A model generated the notes under the pieces. That model saw only the letters and a list, made by a program, of their open reading frames with translations. It was not told where the DNA came from and did not search any database. Both the position numbers and the translations under genes were made by a program. A stretch of DNA of 64,000 nt, from positions 35,325-99,324 of the forward strand of contig JANQFL010000110.1 of assembly GCA_028277845.1 (NCBI GenBank), in the 5' to 3' direction. Below, piece after piece: positions 41,910 through 49,990 of the stretch; the stretch's first letter is position 1, and each line of letters begins with the position of its first letter. The DNA comes from Sneathiellales bacterium. Its GTDB lineage: Bacteria > Pseudomonadota > Alphaproteobacteria > JANQFL01.

Positions 41910-42299
41910 ATGATGGACCTGATACAGACCGTGAACCCGTGGCTGGCCTTGGCCGCCGTGACGGCCACGTTTACCGCCCTGGTGCACTGTTTCGCCGGCG
42001 GCCGGTTCATCGTGCCGCCCTTGCTCGAGGCGGGGGACATCCATCCCATTCCGAAATTCACCCATTATTACTGCTGGCATCTGGTCAGCCTGATCCTGTT
42101 CGCCATCGGGATCGGTTTCGCCTATGGCGCGGTGCGGCCGGACGGACTCGATTTGGCCGTTGCCGCGACAGTGGTGAGCGGCGCGTATTTCGTTTGGAAC
42201 GTGGCCTTGATCGTGTGGAAGTCCCTGTCGCCGAAGCGCATGCCGCAATGGGCGCTTTTCCTGCCGACCACCGTGCTCGGCATTGCCGGGCTGCTATGA
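41910..42299 (+). CDS. hypothetical four-helix membrane protein
   Basis: Small polytopic membrane protein of 129 residues with four hydrophobic stretches (around residues 10-27, 52-73, 80-100 and 110-128). A polar loop carries GRFIVPPLLEAGDIHPIPKFTHYYCWHL. The start at 41910 has GGGGAT upstream; 41913 is also possible. Its stop overlaps the TetR gene as ATGA, so it is the first gene of a coupled three-gene operon (membrane protein-TetR-DUF3995). The polar HYYCWH segment recurs with the DUF3995-type relatives only weakly. Function unknown. Confidence 0.8.
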   Translation: MMDLIQTVNPWLALAAVTATFTALVHCFAGGRFIVPPLLEAGDIHPIPKFTHYYCWHLVSLILFAIGIGFAYGAVRPDGLDLAVAATVVSGAYFVWNVALIVWKSLSPKRMPQWALFLPTTVLGIAGLL

Positions 42300-42895
42300 C
42301 GGCGGTTGCCAAAAACATCCGCCTCAAGCGCGAGGACTGGCTGGAGATCGGTCTGCGTGAACTGTCGCGGCGCGGACCGAAGGCGCTGCGCGTCGACGAT
42401 CTTTGCCGGGCGGCCAGGAAGACCAAGGGCTCCTTTTACCATCACTTCGCGGATGCCGAGGCCTTCCGGTCCGAGATGTTCGAACACTGGCGCCAGCGCC
42501 ACACCGAGCGGCTGATCGCGGAAGTCGACGGTCACGACGATCCGACGGACCGGCGCAAGGTCCTGAACCGTCTGGCGTCCGACCTGGACCAGTCCATTGA
42601 AAACGCCCTGCGCCGCATGGCGGTGGCCGATCCGGCTGCCGGCGCCGCCGTGTCCGGCGCCGACGAGCGCCGCATCGACTATCTCGCCCGCATCAACCGG
42701 GATGAGTTCGGCGCCGGCCGGGCCGATGCCCGCGACCTCGCCGAAATCGAATACGCCATGTTCGTCGGCTACCAGATCCTGTTTCCCGATGTCGGCACGG
42801 ACCGGTTGATGGCGGTACAGCGTCTGTTCGACGTGATGGTGCAGGCCGGCGGGGAAAAGACCGGCCGCCATAGACCGGTGAGGAAAGGCCGATGA
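42296..42895 (+). CDS. TetR/AcrR-family regulator embedded in a membrane-protein operon
   Basis: TetR-type regulator of 199 residues with helix-turn-helix ALRVDDLCRAARKTKGSFYHHFADAEAFRSEMFEHW. The C-terminal domain is helical, with a YAMFVGYQILFPDV segment similar to TetR_C groups. It is overlapped by 4 bp at both ends (ATGA with the gene before and with DUF3995 after), so it is transcribed and translated with both membrane proteins. The strong palindrome at 41862-41882 is its likely operator. The long frame upstream belongs to no gene. Confidence 0.9.
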   Translation: MTAVAKNIRLKREDWLEIGLRELSRRGPKALRVDDLCRAARKTKGSFYHHFADAEAFRSEMFEHWRQRHTERLIAEVDGHDDPTDRRKVLNRLASDLDQSIENALRRMAVADPAAGAAVSGADERRIDYLARINRDEFGAGRADARDLAEIEYAMFVGYQILFPDVGTDRLMAVQRLFDVMVQAGGEKTGRHRPVRKGR

Positions 42896-43326
42896 CGATG
42901 GTGGCGTTCGGTCTGTTCGCCCTGCTGGCCACGATCGCGACTCTGCATCTCTACTGGGCCGCGGGCGGTGTCCGGCCGGCTGGTGACTGGCAGGCCCTGG
43001 CCCGCACCGTCGTGGGCACAAGGAACATCCGCGCCATGCCGTCGCGTACGGCGACATCGGTCGTGGCGGTGTGCATTTACGTTGCCGCGGTGTGGCCGTT
43101 GCTGTGGTCCGGCTTTATCGCCACGCCGTTTGCCGGATGGTTGAAGACGATCGGTATGATCGGGTTGGCGGCGGTTTTCTTGGTACGGGGCGCGGCCGGC
43201 GTATCGCCATTGATGCGGCGTGTGTGTCCCGAGGAACCGTTCGCCACACTCAACCGGTGGTTCTATTCACCGCTATGTTTGCTGATAGGCGCGGGATTCG
43301 CATATCTGCTGCTGCCCGGCCAATAG
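42892..43326 (+). CDS. DUF3995 family membrane protein
   Basis: Integral membrane protein of 144 residues matching DUF3995, with four hydrophobic helices. Typical parts are HLYWAAGG after the first helix and the C-terminal RWFYSPLCLLIGAGFAYLLL. The central AAVFLVRGAAGVSPLMRRV segment is also characteristic. It overlaps the TetR stop as ATGA and ends the operon. Members are unstudied; the operon context (TetR-controlled with another four-helix protein) suggests an efflux- or redox-linked membrane pair, but this is an inference. Confidence 0.85.
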   Translation: MTMVAFGLFALLATIATLHLYWAAGGVRPAGDWQALARTVVGTRNIRAMPSRTATSVVAVCIYVAAVWPLLWSGFIATPFAGWLKTIGMIGLAAVFLVRGAAGVSPLMRRVCPEEPFATLNRWFYSPLCLLIGAGFAYLLLPGQ

Positions 43327-43425
43327 AACCGCAGCCATCGAAGGCAAATCACAGCGTTCCGGATGGCCGGGTTAGCAATTGATTCACGGGTAAATTCGTA
43401 GTCTGGTTGCCGAAGGGGGATCGCG

Positions 43426-43566
43426 ATGCCAGACGCGAACGCACCGCTTCGCCGGTGCCGGGTTTTTGATTCGACAAATGCAATCGCCAACCCAATTACG
43501 ATCCAGCTCATGCCCCGCGCATTGCCGGTGCCGGCTGCTCGGCGCGGCCGCCGGGTGAACGCATGA
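43426..43566 (+). CDS. possible small leader ORF coupled to the histidine kinase gene
   Basis: A 46-codon frame with GGGGGA five bases before its ATG, and a stop overlapping the kinase start as ATGA. The product would be basic and Ala/Pro-rich with no clear signal or homology (MPDANAPLRRC...RRGRRVNA). It may be a real leader peptide, or an accidental frame in the 235-bp gap between DUF3995 and the kinase. Low confidence. Confidence 0.3.
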   Translation: MPDANAPLRRCRVFDSTNAIANPITIQLMPRALPVPAARRGRRVNA

Positions 43567-45158
43567 CGACGCTCGTCATCGGTCTCGTTCTTGGTGCTGG
43601 GCTGGCAATCGGCCTGGCCGGTGTGCTGCGCGTCATACGGGGCGGCGCAAAGCCGATACCGCCGCCGGATACCAGTCCTCTTGGCGCCGCAATTCCCGAC
43701 AGAATGGATGATATTCTTTCCGCAGCGCCGGAAGCCATGATCGTGGCGTCGTCGGATCGCACCATTCTGCTTTTCAATGCCAAGGCGGAACAGGCATTCG
43801 GATACGAACGCTCTGAAGTCGTTGGCCAAAGTTTCGATCTGCTGGTGCCGCATGAGTACCGTGAAGCGCATGTCAAACTTGTGCGGTCCTTCGCGGAGCA
43901 GACCGATCCGTCTCAATCCGGTTTTCGGCGTTCAGATATCTACGGGTTGAGAAAGGACGGCTCTTCGTTTCCCGCTGCCGCCGCGGTGTCGAAGCTGACG
44001 CGCGGGGACGACACGTTTTTTGTCGCCGTCGTCCGGGACGTTTCGGAGCAGAAGACGCTGGAAGCCCGTCAGCGGCAACTTATGTCGGCGATCGATGCAA
44101 TCTCCGAGGCCGTGTCCGTCTTCGATGCGGACGACCGTTATGTGTTCGGGAACAAGCGATTTTGCGATTTGAACCGCTTGGCTCAAGACAAACTGGTTCC
44201 TGGAACACCGATGGAAGACATTCTATCCGCCATTGCCGAACGTGGCGGTGTCCGCGAAGCGATCGGCCGGGAAAAGGCGTGGGTCGCGGAGCGCATGAAA
44301 CGCCACCATGAGAACGAAGGACCGTTTGAGATTCAGCGCCAGAACGGGTGGGTTCTGGTGACCGAACAAAGGCTGGAGGACGGCGGATCGGTGCTGTTGT
44401 CCGCCGATATCACGCGATACAAGGAAGCCGACCAGCAGCGCCGCCAGGCGATGGAGGAAATGCACCGGGCGAGTTTGGCCAAGTCGGAGTTCCTCGCCAA
44501 TATCAGCCATGAACTGCGCACGCCGCTCAACGCGATTCTCGGATTCTCCGAGATTCTCAGCGGCGAACAGTTCGGCGCGCTCGGCCACGACAAGTACCGG
44601 GAGTACGCCAAGGACATTCACGCCAGCAGTCGGCACCTGCTGATGCTGGTCAACGATCTGCTGGATATTTCGACCATCGAGGCCGGCGAGAAAACTCTTA
44701 CTCTCGAGGATGTCGCCGTGAGTGAGATCGTCGAGGAATGCATCCATATCGTTCAGAACGGTGCGCAGCAGAAGAACATCACGCTGACAACCGATATGCC
44801 GCCCGGTGAGGAGACCGTGGTCGCCGACGGCAGGGCGATCAAACAGATCGTGCTGAACCTCTTGTCGAACGCGGTGAAGTTCACGCCCGACGACGGCCGG
44901 GTCGATGTGTCCGTGAGCCTGGCCGGCGGTCATTGCTCGATTGTCGTTCGGGATACCGGCATCGGTATTCCGGCAGATCGCATTCCCCAATTGACGGATC
45001 CCTTTATCCGCGTCGAGCAGGATCACTACACCGCCCAGGAAGGCACCGGTTTGGGGCTGGCCATCGTCGATGCCCTGGTCAAGCTGCACGACGGCACGCT
45101 GACGGTCGAAAGTACGGTCGGTGAGGGCACCACGGTGACCGTCTTCCTACCCAACTGA
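43563..45158 (+). CDS. PAS-domain sensor histidine kinase
   Basis: Membrane-associated hybrid-free histidine kinase of 531 residues. One N-terminal membrane segment (~3-25) is followed by a PAS domain (~50-160, LSAAPEAMIVASSDRTILLFNAKAE), a second PAS-like domain (~175-285) and a short coil. The phosphoacceptor His316 lies in NISHELRTPLN. The ATPase part has the N box NLLSNAVKFT, G1 DTGIGIP and G2 GTGLGLAI. No response regulator gene is next to it; the regulator at 46601 belongs with the opposite-strand kinase. Convergent with the 45168 kinase gene, 9 bp apart. Signal unknown. Confidence 0.92.
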   Translation: MTTLVIGLVLGAGLAIGLAGVLRVIRGGAKPIPPPDTSPLGAAIPDRMDDILSAAPEAMIVASSDRTILLFNAKAEQAFGYERSEVVGQSFDLLVPHEYREAHVKLVRSFAEQTDPSQSGFRRSDIYGLRKDGSSFPAAAAVSKLTRGDDTFFVAVVRDVSEQKTLEARQRQLMSAIDAISEAVSVFDADDRYVFGNKRFCDLNRLAQDKLVPGTPMEDILSAIAERGGVREAIGREKAWVAERMKRHHENEGPFEIQRQNGWVLVTEQRLEDGGSVLLSADITRYKEADQQRRQAMEEMHRASLAKSEFLANISHELRTPLNAILGFSEILSGEQFGALGHDKYREYAKDIHASSRHLLMLVNDLLDISTIEAGEKTLTLEDVAVSEIVEECIHIVQNGAQQKNITLTTDMPPGEETVVADGRAIKQIVLNLLSNAVKFTPDDGRVDVSVSLAGGHCSIVVRDTGIGIPADRIPQLTDPFIRVEQDHYTAQEGTGLGLAIVDALVKLHDGTLTVESTVGEGTTVTVFLPN

Positions 45159-45167
45159 ATGGACGGG

Positions 45168-46574
45168 TCAGCCGCCCCGCGCCGGCAGGGCAATGGTCGC
45201 CTTGAGGCCGCCCAGTTCGGATTTGCCCAACTCGATATCGCCCCCGTAGAGGTCTGCGATGTCGCGTACGATGGACAGGCCGAAGCCGGTCCCGGGCGGC
45301 GCTTCGTCCAGACGCTTGCCCCAGTTCAGCGCCTTTTCCCGCTCATCCGGCGCGATCCCGGGACCGTCATCCTCGACCGTCAGCATGAGCCGGCCCTGGC
45401 CGTCCAGCGCCGCCGAAACAGACACTTCGCTTTCGGCGTATTTGTGGGCATTGGATACCAGATTGCTGAGCATTGCCTCCAGATCGTGGCGCGGGACGGG
45501 GAAGGTCAGTCCGTCGGGACACGCGTGGCGAATGGTCAGCGGCGTGCGCCTGTACAGGATGGAGAAGCTTTCGGCCGTATCCCGCAGCAGGTCGGCGACG
45601 TCGATGCGGCTGCCGATCTGCCCTTCCGGTCCGATGGCCCGGGCCAGGCTGGAATAGCGCTCGACCAGGCCGACCATGCGGTCGAGCTGCCGGTTTAGCA
45701 GGCCGGTGTCGACCGGATCCGTCAGGCCGTTCTTCATGATCGCCAGCGGGTGGTTGATGTCATGGGCGATCTTGGTGACGTATTTCCGGGTGCGCTCGAC
45801 CAGCTTCATGTTCTGGCGCAGCAACTGGTTCATGCGGTCGACCAGGGACTGCAGTTCGCTGGGAAAGACACCGTCGATTTCGGCCGTCTCGCCTTGTTCG
45901 TAGGCGTGCATGGCGTCGGTCACCTGGGACAGGTTGCGCCGCGTGGCGATAATGATCACCACAAGCATGCCGAACAACGACAAGGAGACGGGGATCGCCA
46001 CCAGAATGGCCAGGTCGCGCAACCGGGCGGCGTGATCCTCGACCAGGGCGTTGTAGCGGTCGATGGCGACGCCGGCGATGTAGTGCACGCGCACGGTCGG
46101 CTCGCCGTCGACGGGACGGTCACCGGTCATGAAGGGCGGTATTTCCGCGACCATGCGTTCCGCCAGGCGCAATTCACCGGTGGCCAGGTTGGCGGTGCGC
46201 AACTGAAACGCCGGCTGCGGCGATTGGACCGCGCCGACCAAAGTCGTGTCGGTCAACTGCAGCAGCTCGGAACGGCGAAAAACCTTGCCGTCGACCGAAA
46301 TCTGCCACACCCATTCCACGTCGCCGCCCCCCAGCGACGGCGGAATCTGCTGCGAACCTTCCGGGAGTTCGGTTTCCGCCGTCGACGCCGCGCTGACCCA
46401 ATAGCCGCGCAACTGATTGCCGAATTCAAGCAGACGCGTGTCCACGACCTCGCGCGAAACGCCCTCGACGGCGGCGGAGAATATGGCCCAGAACACGGGC
46501 ACGCTGACCGCCAGCAGGACGGTGGCCCACACGGCCAGCCGGCCGACCAGGGACCGCGGCAACCAGCTCGTCAT
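45168..46574 (-). CDS. sensor histidine kinase (PhoQ-like)
   Basis: Inner-membrane sensor kinase of 468 residues. Two membrane segments (~10-35 and ~185-205) frame a periplasmic sensor region of ~150 residues with negatively charged stretches. Then come a HAMP-like linker and the phosphoacceptor His271 in KIAHDINHPLAIMKNG. The ATPase domain has the N box NLVSNAHKY, G1 DDGPGIA and a GTGFGLSIV G2 box. It follows a DNA-binding response regulator (26-bp gap) and the PepSY gene in one operon, so they form a two-component system. The signal could be envelope stress or cations, as in PhoPQ systems. Confidence 0.93.
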   Translation of the reverse strand: MTSWLPRSLVGRLAVWATVLLAVSVPVFWAIFSAAVEGVSREVVDTRLLEFGNQLRGYWVSAASTAETELPEGSQQIPPSLGGGDVEWVWQISVDGKVFRRSELLQLTDTTLVGAVQSPQPAFQLRTANLATGELRLAERMVAEIPPFMTGDRPVDGEPTVRVHYIAGVAIDRYNALVEDHAARLRDLAILVAIPVSLSLFGMLVVIIIATRRNLSQVTDAMHAYEQGETAEIDGVFPSELQSLVDRMNQLLRQNMKLVERTRKYVTKIAHDINHPLAIMKNGLTDPVDTGLLNRQLDRMVGLVERYSSLARAIGPEGQIGSRIDVADLLRDTAESFSILYRRTPLTIRHACPDGLTFPVPRHDLEAMLSNLVSNAHKYAESEVSVSAALDGQGRLMLTVEDDGPGIAPDEREKALNWGKRLDEAPPGTGFGLSIVRDIADLYGGDIELGKSELGGLKATIALPARGG

Positions 46575-46600
46575 GGCGACCTGACCCCCTTCATCGTGCG

Positions 46601-47281
46601 CTAGGTATCCTCGGACGCCGCCGCGGCCAGCCTGTAGCCGTAACCGAACACGGTTTCGATGCTGGTCTTGCCCAGCTTGTCGCGCAGGCGGGAAATGAAG
46701 ACCGGCACTTCGTTGGCGGTCTTGACCACGTCGCCGTCGAAATTGTGGCGCACCAGTTCATCCGCCGACACCGGCCGTTCGTTATGGACGGCGAGATAAT
46801 GCAGGATGCGGTATTCGGTGGGTGTGAGCTTCACCGGCTTGCTGTCGTGCCAGACCTTCAGGGCCTGGGTGTCGATCCGGATGGCGCCGATTTCCAGAAC
46901 CGGCTTGCGCACCGACGGGCCGCCGGAATTGACCACGCCGCGCAGCCAGTCGAGCAGCAGTTCGAGATCCACCGGCTTGGTCAGGTAATTGGTGGCGCCG
47001 GCGCGCACGCCTTCCTTCATGTCGCCGATTTCCTTGCGCGAGCCGGTCAGGATGATGACCGGCATGCTCAGGCCTTTCTCGCGCCAGCGCTTGAGAACGC
47101 TGAAACCGTCCATGGTCGGCAGACCCGGATCGAGGATGACGGCGTCGTAGTCGTTTTCCGTGCCCAGCTCGTAGCCGTCCTCGCCGTCGTGACTTACATC
47201 GACGGCGAAGTTTTCGTCGCGCAGCATTTCGGCGATCTGTTCCGCCAGTTCCTCGTCGTCTTCCAGCACCAGCACCCGCAT
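46601..47281 (-). CDS. OmpR/PhoP-type response regulator
   Basis: DNA-binding response regulator of 226 residues. Receiver domain at ~1-120 with phosphoacceptor Asp51 in VILDPGLPTMDG, the acidic pair in EDDEE and the Lys in LTKPVD. The C-terminal winged helix is of OmpR type (LTPTEYRILHYLAVHNERPVSADEL, VETVFGYGYRL). It starts 19 bp after the PepSY gene and 26 bp before the sensor kinase. The ATG at 47281 is preferred; the frame is open upstream to 47482 but that overlaps the PepSY gene. Confidence 0.94.
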   Translation of the reverse strand: MRVLVLEDDEELAEQIAEMLRDENFAVDVSHDGEDGYELGTENDYDAVILDPGLPTMDGFSVLKRWREKGLSMPVIILTGSRKEIGDMKEGVRAGATNYLTKPVDLELLLDWLRGVVNSGGPSVRKPVLEIGAIRIDTQALKVWHDSKPVKLTPTEYRILHYLAVHNERPVSADELVRHNFDGDVVKTANEVPVFISRLRDKLGKTSIETVFGYGYRLAAAASEDT

Positions 47282-47300
47282 GGTCGGATCGGCCCTTTCG

Positions 47301-47642
47301 TCAGTTGCGTTTCTTCTTCTTGGTCTTTTTGTTCTTGTCTTTTTTGTTCTGTTTGGACCCGCCGCTGCGCGAATCCCCCACCACGCCACCGGTCCGGGGG
47401 TCGATATAGACCAGAATGACGCGGTCGTCGGGCCGCAGAATGCGGACTTCGTAAACGTAACTCGAGCCGCTGCGGCGCACATACGTGCCCAGGATTCGGC
47501 CTTGATAGGCGGGATTGTTCTTCAGCCGCGACAGGCTTTTGGCCAGCTCGCGCGAGCGGTCCTGGGCGCCTGCATCGGGGACGCCCGGGGCCCAGGCCGT
47601 CAGCATGAAGGCGAAGACTATGGCAAAGAGAGCTCTCAACAT
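47301..47642 (-). CDS. small exported PepSY-like protein with Lys-rich tail
   Basis: Exported protein of 113 residues: a signal peptide (ALFAIVFAFMLTAW), a single PepSY-like domain (YVYEVRILRPDDRVILVYIDPRTGGVVG) and a strongly basic C-terminal tail (KKDKNKKTKKKKRN). Small PepSY proteins commonly head response regulator-kinase operons and may be periplasmic inhibitors or modulators of the kinase. Its start codon lies only 8 bp from the TA flank of the palindromic element at 47652-47915, so no clear ribosome-binding site remains; the insertion may have altered expression of the whole two-component operon. The Lys tail could bind anionic lipid or LPS. Confidence 0.8.
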   Translation of the reverse strand: MLRALFAIVFAFMLTAWAPGVPDAGAQDRSRELAKSLSRLKNNPAYQGRILGTYVRRSGSSYVYEVRILRPDDRVILVYIDPRTGGVVGDSRSGGSKQNKKDKNKKTKKKKRN

Positions 47643-47651
47643 TGTCGGTTA

Positions 47652-47915
47652 GCACCCACTATCAGGATTGGGTGCGTCATGAGACGGTTTGAGTCGCTCC
47701 GTGGCTAGGAGCGCCGGTGCAAGCGATGTGGGGCATCGGTCAGCCGGCGCGACGATGTCCACGGATCGTCTCAAGCCGCCCTCGGGGTCGCTTTTCGCGC
47801 CCCACCCAGGGCGTCGCCGCACTTGCCCGATGCCCCACATCGCGCGGCGCGCGGCTCCTGCCGGGTGTGAGCGAAAAGACGATCTCATGATGCATCCAAT
47901 CCTGATAGTGGGTGC
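47652..47915. mobile_element. 264-bp near-palindromic MITE-like element flanked by TA dinucleotides
   Basis: The left end GCACCCACTATCAGGATTGG and the right end are inverted copies over about 33 bp with only two mismatches. A second inverted pair (GCGATGTGGGGCATCGG at 47723-47739 and its complement at 47827-47843) lies at matching distance inside. Both ends abut a TA (47650-47651 and 47916-47917), as for IS630/mariner-type insertions. No transposase is encoded, so it would be a non-autonomous element. It sits between the PepSY gene start and the envelope operon. Confidence 0.75.
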
Positions 47916-48105
47916 TAGACTATCTCATTGGCCTAAAAAAGAAATAATGGCCCCGTTAGGCGCTGTTTATGGACATTAACATCTCCTAACAAGCGGGACA
48001 TGCAATCGAAATCCGGAAGCCGGCACAGTTCTCCCACAGCCGATCGCGGCCCCAGGCAAATCTGCCACCCGGGCCAAGGCGGCGAAACACAATGGGAGAT
48101 TTGCC
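47916..48105. other. non-coding leader of the envelope operon
   Basis: About 190 bp between the MITE-like element and the glycine-zipper gene. It contains AT-rich stretches near 47937-47980 (CCTAAAAAAGAAATAATGG) and CTGTTTATGGACATTAAC, plausible promoter material, but no confident promoter or operator. No gene is seen here. Together with the element it forms the 463-bp gap 47643-48105. Confidence 0.4.
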
Positions 48106-49008
48106 ATGTCACGCTTCGGACACCGGATCAAACTGACCGCCATCGCGGCACTGGGCACCGTGTTTGCCGCCGTCGCCGTCATGCCGGCCGCGCACGCCGA
48201 TGGCCGCCACGACGGCCGCTGGCTGAGCCACGATCACAGCCATAGCCATTGGCACGACAAAAATGCCTACGAGAAAGCGCATCGCAAAGCGCAAAAAAAG
48301 GCCGCCCGCAAGGCCCGCGAACGGGCCGAGAAGCGGGCGCGGAAAAAGGCCAAGCGCCTGGCCCGTATCGAACGCCGGGTGGAGCGGCGTATCGAACGCC
48401 GCCTGGAACGGCGCATCGAACGCCGGATCGAGCGCCGGATCGAGCGTAAGATCCGCCGGCATGTGCGTCACAAGCACGGCGGTCGTGAACACAGTCACGT
48501 TTACGACACCCGGTGGGGCGACAAGCACGTGCACTGGCCGCGCGATCACCGCCGTGTCTACTGGCACAAGACCAAGCACAACCACCGGCACCATACGTCC
48601 AACACCACCTTTGATGCCGAAATGGGCGGCCGCATCGTCGGCGCCATCCTGGGCGCGGTGGTCGGCAGCCAGTTCGGCAAGGGCAAGGGCAAGACCGTGG
48701 CCATCGTCGGCGGCGCCGTCGTCGGATCCGTCATCGGCGGCCACATCGGCAACCGCATGGACGAAGCCGATCACGCCCGCAGCCAATCGGTGCTGGAAAA
48801 CACGCCGACCGGCCGGACCGTGCGCTGGGCCAATCCCGATACGGGCATCCAGTACGAGATGACGCCGACCGGAACCTACCGGGACGCCAACCGCGGCAAC
48901 TGCCGCGAGTACACCACCTGGGTCTTCATCGACGGCTACGAGGAACAGGTGCGCGGCACCGCATGCCGCAAGGCCGACGGAACTTGGCTGCCCGCCAACA
49001 AGGGCTAA
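48106..49008 (+). CDS. exported glycine-zipper protein with long Arg/Glu helix
   Basis: Protein of 300 residues: signal peptide (~1-31, AAVAVMPAAHA), a His-rich HDHSHSHWHD segment, a ~70-residue run of Lys/Arg/Ala then Arg-Glu repeats (such as RIERRVERRIERRLERR), more His clusters, a glycine-zipper pair (MGGRIVGAILGAVVGSQFG and VAIVGGAVVGSVIGGHIGNR, ~170-215) and a C-terminal domain like the 17-kDa surface antigen/RT0821 family (RTVRWANPDTG). The Arg/Glu run would form a single stable alpha-helix. Glycine zippers insert into or span membranes, so this may be an outer-membrane anchored spacer. It opens the envelope operon, 45 bp before the next gene. Confidence 0.78.
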   Translation: MSRFGHRIKLTAIAALGTVFAAVAVMPAAHADGRHDGRWLSHDHSHSHWHDKNAYEKAHRKAQKKAARKARERAEKRARKKAKRLARIERRVERRIERRLERRIERRIERRIERKIRRHVRHKHGGREHSHVYDTRWGDKHVHWPRDHRRVYWHKTKHNHRHHTSNTTFDAEMGGRIVGAILGAVVGSQFGKGKGKTVAIVGGAVVGSVIGGHIGNRMDEADHARSQSVLENTPTGRTVRWANPDTGIQYEMTPTGTYRDANRGNCREYTTWVFIDGYEEQVRGTACRKADGTWLPANKG

Positions 49009-49053
49009 GGCCGACCACAGGGACCCACGTTCGCACGGAGAAAGGACGAGACG

Positions 49054-49971
49054 ATGAACAGTCGCACCCCACACAAGTCTCCCGTTGCCGCCGTTGACGG
49101 CGGGTTCAGGATCAGCCGGACCGGTATCCTGGTGGCCGTCATCATCCTCGTCCTTTTACCCCTGCTGGCGGCCATCTCGGCGAAGGCCGCCGTCCGGCCG
49201 GTCAACGACAGGCCGTTTTCGGATATCGCCACCGATATTCTGCAAGGCCTGGAGACGGTGCATTTCGACCGCCTCCCGGCGACCGGCGGCTACGGGGCTC
49301 CGCGTATCGCTGTCCGGCCTTTCGGCGAGGAGGAGTCGCCGTTGCCGCCGGTCATCGCCAACGCCTATAACCGCCGCCTGCTGGCGGAACTGCAGCGCCA
49401 GGGCGGCAACCGCTACCGCTTCGTCGCCCGCCAGTCCCTCGATCCGATCATCGAGGAAATCCGTAAGGCCGGCCTGTCCCACGAGGAAACCGAGGCGCGC
49501 ATCGCCGACCTGCGCCAAAGCGCGCGGGCCGATGTGCTGATCATCGGCTCCATCCGCCTGGATGACGGCGATGCCGTCGTATCCTACCAGGCCATCGACA
49601 CGGAAACCGGTTCGTTGTTCGCCAGCACATTGCCGCGGCGGGTGACGGCGGAACAAAGTTTGGCCCGCGACACGCTTGAGCCGCCGCAAAACGACCTTTG
49701 GCGCACGCGTGTCCCGGCGGTTCCCGTCAAGCCCATGATCTTCGGCCAATCCGTGCCGTCGCGTGTCGGCGCCATGCGCCGCCGCCATGCGGTGATCCTG
49801 GAGGCCGAGCGTCTGCTGGTCCTGCACGGCTACGACCCCGGTCCGGTGGACGGCATCATGACCTTCGAGACACGCGAGGCCCTCTCCGCCTACCAGGCCG
49901 ACAGCGCCCTGCCGGTGAACGGCCGCATGACCCGCCGGGTCGTCGAAAACCTGCGCCGCGATACCCGCTAA
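49054..49971 (+). CDS. exported LpoB/FlgO-like protein with C-terminal peptidoglycan-binding domain
   Basis: Protein of 305 residues anchored or exported by an N-terminal membrane segment (~24-46, GILVAVIILVLLPLLAAI). The middle (~70-200) resembles LpoB/FlgO/CsgG-type domains (RIAVRPFGEEE, ANAYNRRLLAELQRQG, ADVLIIGSIRLDDGDAVVSYQAID). The C terminus (~240-300) is a PG_binding_1-like domain: LEAERLLVLHGYDPGPVDGIMTFETREALSAYQ. It would therefore bind peptidoglycan and perhaps activate a wall enzyme, as LpoB does; this is an inference. Near its end, 19 bp separate it from the ExbD-like gene. Confidence 0.78.
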   Translation: MNSRTPHKSPVAAVDGGFRISRTGILVAVIILVLLPLLAAISAKAAVRPVNDRPFSDIATDILQGLETVHFDRLPATGGYGAPRIAVRPFGEEESPLPPVIANAYNRRLLAELQRQGGNRYRFVARQSLDPIIEEIRKAGLSHEETEARIADLRQSARADVLIIGSIRLDDGDAVVSYQAIDTETGSLFASTLPRRVTAEQSLARDTLEPPQNDLWRTRVPAVPVKPMIFGQSVPSRVGAMRRRHAVILEAERLLVLHGYDPGPVDGIMTFETREALSAYQADSALPVNGRMTRRVVENLRRDTR

Positions 49972-49990
49972 CGCGCCGGAGGACACCGTC

